Below are positions 32,210-35,843 of a stretch of DNA of 35,843 bases, one piece after another. Made by a program: the position numbers and the translations under genes. Every line of letters begins with the position of its first letter. Position 1 is the first letter of the stretch. Under the pieces are notes generated by a model. That model worked only from the letters and a program-made list of their open reading frames with translations, did not search any database and was not told the DNA's origin. This stretch comes from an uncultured SAR116 cluster alpha proteobacterium (GTDB lineage: Bacteria; Pseudomonadota; Alphaproteobacteria; Puniceispirillales; Marisalimonadaceae): NCBI GenBank assembly GCA_902619805.1, contig CACNGC010000017.1:1-35843 (forward strand). Direction: 5' to 3'.

Positions 32210-33854
32210 TTTTTAACTCTTCACTAAAGAAAGAAATACTTGATTTTATAGGATTCGTTGCTGCCTGACCTAACCCACAAATTGATGAACTCTCCATTAC
32301 TTCGCACAAATCCTCAAGAAGAGAGATATCCCAATCTTTTTGTTTCATTATATTAACGGCTTTTTCACATCCTACCCTGCAAGGAGTACATTGACCACAG
32401 CTTTCAGATTTAAAAAATTCAATCATATTTAGTGCTACATCTTTTATTTTATCTTTATCAGATAGAACAACAACAGCCGCAGAACCAATGAATGTATTAT
32501 ATTTATCAAGAGTATCAAAATCTAGTGGGACATCATTTATATTTGCAGGTAAAAGACCAGAGGATGCCCCTCCAGGTTGGTACGCTTTAAATTGATGACC
32601 TTGAATCATACCTCCAGAAGCTTCAATTATATCTAAAATAGTAGAACCTGAAGGAAGTAAATATAAACCTGGATTTTTTACTCTCCCTGAAACTGAGTAA
32701 CTTCTGAGCCCCATGCAATTATTTTTATTAAAGTCTGTAAAAATTTCGGGGCCCTCTCTCATTATTTTTGTTACCCAGTAAAGAGTTTCAACGTTATGAA
32801 CTAATGTTGGTTTCCCAAAAATACCAGATTGACCAACGTATGGTGGCCTGTGTCTAGGCAAACCCCTTTTACCCTCAATACTCTCAATCATAGCACTTTC
32901 CTCGCCACATATGTATGCTCCAGCACCTCTTCTAAGATCAATATAATTTAAAGGAATAATCTTTTCATTTTCTAGTTTTATAATTTCATCTTTTAAAATT
33001 TTTAAGACTGCAGGATATTCATCTCTTATATAAATAAAACATTTTTCAGCATTAATAGAAGTTGCTGCCATCAACATTCCTTCTAAAAACATGTGAGGTT
33101 CTTTTTCAAGATAATATTTATCTTTAAATGTTCCAGGTTCTCCTTCATCACCATTAACTGCTAAATATCTAGGTCCCTTTTCATTAGAAACTAGTTTCCA
33201 TTTTTTTGCTGTTCTAAAACCTGCACCTCCAAGGCCTCTTAAATCAGCCTTAATAATATTATCATACCAAATATCTTTCCTATCTTTGACTTCTTTAAGT
33301 TTCTGATATCCACCTTTATTAATATAATCATAAAAAGATTGATAATTTGGTATTATTGGACTTGTCCATTTCTTTTCAATTGCTTCAATAACTTTTTCCA
33401 AGTTTGCATTTTCAACATGAAAATGACCTATCTCTAATGCTGGAGCAAAGGCACAACGTCCCATGCAAGGAGCATCTAGAACTCTAATATCTTGATCTTG
33501 AAATCTTTTAATTATTTTGTTTTTTAATGTTGTAGAACCATTTATTTGACAAGATAAAGAGTTACATACTCTTATGGTTATTTTAGGAGGAGGAACATCT
33601 CTTTCTTTAACTATGTCAAAATGGGAATAAAAAGATGCTACTTCATATACCTCAACTTTGCTTAATTTTAAAATTTTAGCTAAAAGAGCTAAATTTTTTT
33701 CTGATAAAAAACCATAATAGTCTTGGATTTTATGTAAATGTTCAATTAATAAATCACGTCTTAATTCTAATGGTGATAAAATTTTTTCAAGTAAAATTTG
33801 ATCTTCCGCTAGAGTATCACTTTTAAAATCATTATTGAATTTATCTTCTGACAT
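32202..33854 (-). CDS. fdsB: Formate dehydrogenase diaphorase subunit, NuoE-NuoF fusion
   Basis: 550 residues. Residues about 20-160 form a NuoE/24-kDa-like domain (helical YGFLSEKNLALLAKILKLSK; 2Fe-2S Cys in VCNSLSC and DAPCMGRC). The remainder is NuoF-like: RGLGGAGFRTAKKW, NGDEGEPGTFKD (FMN/NADH site), GAGAYICGEESAMIESIEG, and a 4Fe-4S motif SCGQCTPCRVGC with a later Cys (SICGLGQ). Together they accept electrons from FdsA and reduce NAD+. Standard three-subunit Fds enzymes also have a separate NuoE-like gamma; none is present here, and fdsC/fdsD are not in the window. KDPGal aldolase lies 13 bases upstream. Confidence 0.93.
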   Translation of the reverse strand: MSEDKFNNDFKSDTLAEDQILLEKILSPLELRRDLLIEHLHKIQDYYGFLSEKNLALLAKILKLSKVEVYEVASFYSHFDIVKERDVPPPKITIRVCNSLSCQINGSTTLKNKIIKRFQDQDIRVLDAPCMGRCAFAPALEIGHFHVENANLEKVIEAIEKKWTSPIIPNYQSFYDYINKGGYQKLKEVKDRKDIWYDNIIKADLRGLGGAGFRTAKKWKLVSNEKGPRYLAVNGDEGEPGTFKDKYYLEKEPHMFLEGMLMAATSINAEKCFIYIRDEYPAVLKILKDEIIKLENEKIIPLNYIDLRRGAGAYICGEESAMIESIEGKRGLPRHRPPYVGQSGIFGKPTLVHNVETLYWVTKIMREGPEIFTDFNKNNCMGLRSYSVSGRVKNPGLYLLPSGSTILDIIEASGGMIQGHQFKAYQPGGASSGLLPANINDVPLDFDTLDKYNTFIGSAAVVVLSDKDKIKDVALNMIEFFKSESCGQCTPCRVGCEKAVNIMKQKDWDISLLEDLCEVMESSSICGLGQAATNPIKSSISFFSEELKNE

Positions 33855-33867
33855 TACAAAACTTTAT

Positions 33868-34500
33868 TTAACTTTGGATACAGTTATCATAACATTTTAC
33901 GATATTTTCTGCTTTTAATTTTATTTCTTCAACCAACATACCAGGTTTATATAGGTTTGATCCTAAGCCAAAACCATTGATATTTACTTTCAACCAACTT
34001 GGAAATGTATTTTCACTAATGCCACCCACGGCAATTGAAATAGTATTTTCTGGCAAAACTGCATTTAATGCTTTGAAATTTTCTTCCCTTAATAAAGAAG
34101 CTGGAAAAAATTTAAGCGCATCAGCTCCACTGTCCAAAGCATCAAAGCACTCTGTTGCAGTAAAAACTCCTGGTATACTATACATATTTAATTCTTTTGT
34201 TTTTTTAATAACAAGTGTATTCAAATTTGGTGAAACTATTATTTTTCCTCCAACTTCTTGCACTCTATAAACATCATACTCTCTTAAAACGGTTCCAGCC
34301 CCAAAAATACCTTTGTTACCGTGAAATTTTACCATTCTTTCTATTGTTTCAAAAGGCTGAGGTGAATTAAGGGGCACCTCTATTATACTAATACCTGCCT
34401 CAATTAGAACATCTGAAACACTTTCAGCTTCCAAAGGTGTTATACCTCTTAATATAGCAATCAAAGGTCTTCTAGATTCAAATATGTTGTTTTTATTCAT
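33868..34500 (-). CDS. dgoA: 2-dehydro-3-deoxy-6-phosphogalactonate (KDPGal/KDPG-type) aldolase
   Basis: 210 residues. The class I KDPG/KDPGal aldolase fold shows RRPLIAILRGITPLEAESV at the start, the general-base Glu in IIEVPLNSPQPFETI, GAGTVL, PGVFTATECFDALDSGADA, the Schiff-base Lys in ALKFFPAS and AVGGI near the end. It cleaves a 2-keto-3-deoxy-6-phospho sugar acid to pyruvate and glyceraldehyde 3-phosphate. The start overlaps the kinase gene's stop by four bases, so kinase and aldolase form the lower De Ley-Doudoroff-type galactonate pathway. Assignment to KDPGal over KDPG rests on that neighbour. Confidence 0.92.
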   Translation of the reverse strand: MNKNNIFESRRPLIAILRGITPLEAESVSDVLIEAGISIIEVPLNSPQPFETIERMVKFHGNKGIFGAGTVLREYDVYRVQEVGGKIIVSPNLNTLVIKKTKELNMYSIPGVFTATECFDALDSGADALKFFPASLLREENFKALNAVLPENTISIAVGGISENTFPSWLKVNINGFGLGSNLYKPGMLVEEIKLKAENIVKCYDNCIQS

Positions 34501-35396
34501 TTTTTAAACTTATTGAAATTTTTTTTAAAATTTTTCAGCCCCTTTAATACCATATCACTTGATAAGAATTTTTTGATAGATTTTACCTTTTTATTTAATA
34601 CGAATTGATACATTTCTGTCAAATCTGGATTACCTATCAAAACTATGTCTTTGTTTTTCCAAAACTCTAAACTACCTAGCAATTCAATAGCTAACAAATA
34701 TCCAGATAATCTGGATTTATAAATTGTAGGGCCTTTGGAGTTAATTAGGTCATCCGCTCTTAGCTGAAATAAAGCATTACTAAATAATTCTGGTTTTTGA
34801 AGAATTTTATCAACTGACTTGAGCAGTTCCATCTTATCAATTTTTTCTGCTTCAACACTGTGTATTAATACAGAATTTTTAGAAATTATTTCAAACAATT
34901 CACCTGTCATAAAAGTTTTAAATTTTATAATATTGTTATTTCTTATTTCCACCCATTTACTATGTGTTCCTGGTAAACAAATAGAACCATTGAAATTTGG
35001 GGTTTCATTCAAAAATCCAGCAATTTGAGTTTCTTCACCACGCATAATATCTGGCTGATGGGTTTGAGATATACCTGAAAAAATTTTAAGTGAGATTCTA
35101 TTATCTTTTAAGGTTGGTGTTATATGGTTTAATTTTTTGAGATTACATGGGATTTGTTGATATGGAGCTTCTTCCCAACCTTGTTTCGACCCTACCATAC
35201 CACTAGCTAAAATTTCTGTGATTTCATCATCATCTAACCATCGATCAATCAAACTTAGTAAAGTTTGTTCAAAAAGATGACTTTTAACAAATTTCATCCC
35301 ATCCTTAGTTTCTATAGTGTCAGAAACTTTATTATTTTGGACTAAATAAGCACGAAAAGTACTTGTTCCCCAGTCAACAGCAATCCATTTTTCCAA
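34497..35396 (-). CDS. dgoK: 2-dehydro-3-deoxygalactonokinase
   Basis: 299 residues, full DgoK length. Family blocks: WIAVDWGTSTFRAYLV (4-19; ATP/phosphate site), ASGMVGSKQGWEEAPY, DIMRGEETQIAGFL and ICLPGTHSKWVEI. It phosphorylates 2-dehydro-3-deoxygalactonate with ATP. No galactonate dehydratase, sugar-acid transporter or regulator is seen downstream; those would be expected beyond the right edge or elsewhere. A 13-bp perfect inverted repeat lies just before the start. The following genes (aldolase, formate dehydrogenase) run on with almost no gaps, which suggests one transcript. Confidence 0.94.
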   Translation of the reverse strand: MEKWIAVDWGTSTFRAYLVQNNKVSDTIETKDGMKFVKSHLFEQTLLSLIDRWLDDDEITEILASGMVGSKQGWEEAPYQQIPCNLKKLNHITPTLKDNRISLKIFSGISQTHQPDIMRGEETQIAGFLNETPNFNGSICLPGTHSKWVEIRNNNIIKFKTFMTGELFEIISKNSVLIHSVEAEKIDKMELLKSVDKILQKPELFSNALFQLRADDLINSKGPTIYKSRLSGYLLAIELLGSLEFWKNKDIVLIGNPDLTEMYQFVLNKKVKSIKKFLSSDMVLKGLKNFKKNFNKFKK

Positions 35397-35406
35397 AATA
35401 TTAACC

Positions 35407-35436
35407 TTTATAATTTAAAATACTTTAAATTATAAA
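35407..35436. promoter_or_regulatory. AT-only 13-bp perfect inverted repeat before dgoK, possible operator
   Basis: TTTATAATTTAAA (35407-35419) and TTTAAATTATAAA (35424-35436) are exact inverted repeats with spacer ATAC, 10 bases before the dgoK ATG. The remaining gap to 35567 is plain AT-rich DNA in which I see nothing else. An all-A/T palindrome is less significant than one with mixed bases, but the position before a long operon suits a repressor site or overlapping promoter. Confidence 0.4.
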
Positions 35437-35567
35437 TTTCTACGTATAAACAAATTTTATTAGAATAAATTTCTTATTAATTAATCTATCTAAAATAATA
35501 ATCAAACTAAATATTTAACTACAAAGTTGTTAGGAGTAATTTTTAATATAAAAATGATTTTAGAAAA

Positions 35568-35843
35568 CTAAGCTGCTGGATTTGTAATTTTTATTTCTGA
35601 AGATGTTGCTTCAGCTTCATAATTGTATACAAAAACGCCAGCAAATTGATTTTCTTTGAAAACAAAAGTTTGCTTTAATTCTTTTACAAATGCATCAGAT
35701 TCTGCTTCATATTTTTTTAATCTGTCAATTGTATCAAATTTAATAAATATTGATAAATTTCCTTCTTTTCCAATCATTACATTTAAAGATTGGAATTTAT
35801 ATTTACTAATTTTTTTACCTAAATTATCTGCACAGAAGGAAGC
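35568..35843 (-). CDS. Partial hypothetical protein, 5' end outside window
   Basis: The minus-strand frame is open from the right edge to the stop at 35568-35570, giving at least 91 residues; the ATG at 35777 is internal to an open frame that continues to the edge. The visible part includes GKKISKYKFQSLN, MIGKEGNLSIFIKFDTIDRL, then KELKQTFVFKENQFAGVFVY and ends ITNPAA. It looks like a small soluble alpha/beta protein; I do not recognise a family. A 171-base gap separates it from dgoK. Confidence 0.6.
   Translation of the reverse strand, partial: ASFCADNLGKKISKYKFQSLNVMIGKEGNLSIFIKFDTIDRLKKYEAESDAFVKELKQTFVFKENQFAGVFVYNYEAEATSSEIKITNPAA

Overview
The window is an AT-rich, gene-dense bacterial chromosome segment with short intergenic gaps and many overlapping start/stop codons. 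Gene content (Fds-type NAD-linked formate dehydrogenase, ETF-ubiquinone oxidoreductase, multi-subunit Mrp antiporter, TPP-riboswitch-controlled thiamine-precursor binding protein, MoxR/CoxE pair, KDPGal kinase and aldolase) suggests a streamlined marine proteobacterium, most likely an alphaproteobacterium. That placement is inference from composition and gene content, because no rRNA is present.

Layout. 1-711: 3' part of a crotonase-family gene. 712-5871: a probable genomic island ending at the 3' end of tRNA-Pro(UGG). Its left half is an intact four-gene cassette of visibly higher GC: a tandem DUF1538 membrane protein, two divergent PII-like proteins and a coiled-coil protein. Its right half is decaying: a frameshifted remnant with an internal stop, a frameshifted ParB-fold-like gene, and a tyrosine recombinase broken into three frames that has lost its C-terminal catalytic residues. 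5872-5948: tRNA-Pro. 6010-7598 (minus): DUF192 protein and histone-deacetylase-like amidohydrolase. 7652-9442 (plus): ABC permease, TPP riboswitch and ThiY-like binding protein, with no ATPase gene nearby. 9519-16835 (plus): ten overlapping genes for an Mrp/Mbh-type cation/proton antiporter module in order E-F-G-A'-B-C-D-D2-small-D3. 16887-17489: a 43-residue membrane peptide and a SufU/IscU-like scaffold. 17659-20242: ETF-QO and an EamA-type exporter.

From 35396 down to 20208 nearly everything lies on the minus strand, in transcription order: KDPGal kinase, KDPGal aldolase, NuoE-NuoF fusion formate dehydrogenase subunit, FdsA, two-subunit sulfopyruvate-decarboxylase-like TPP enzyme, then a MarR/EmrA/EmrB efflux unit behind a perfect 12-bp inverted repeat, homocysteine S-methyltransferase-like protein, MoxR ATPase, CoxE-like VWA protein, thioesterase and an unidentified permease. 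A partial gene runs off the right edge.

The best candidate for an undescribed system is the DUF1538-PII-PII-coiled-coil cassette at 871-4169. It reads as a membrane transporter or channel with its own dedicated PII-type regulators, carried on a tRNA-linked island.
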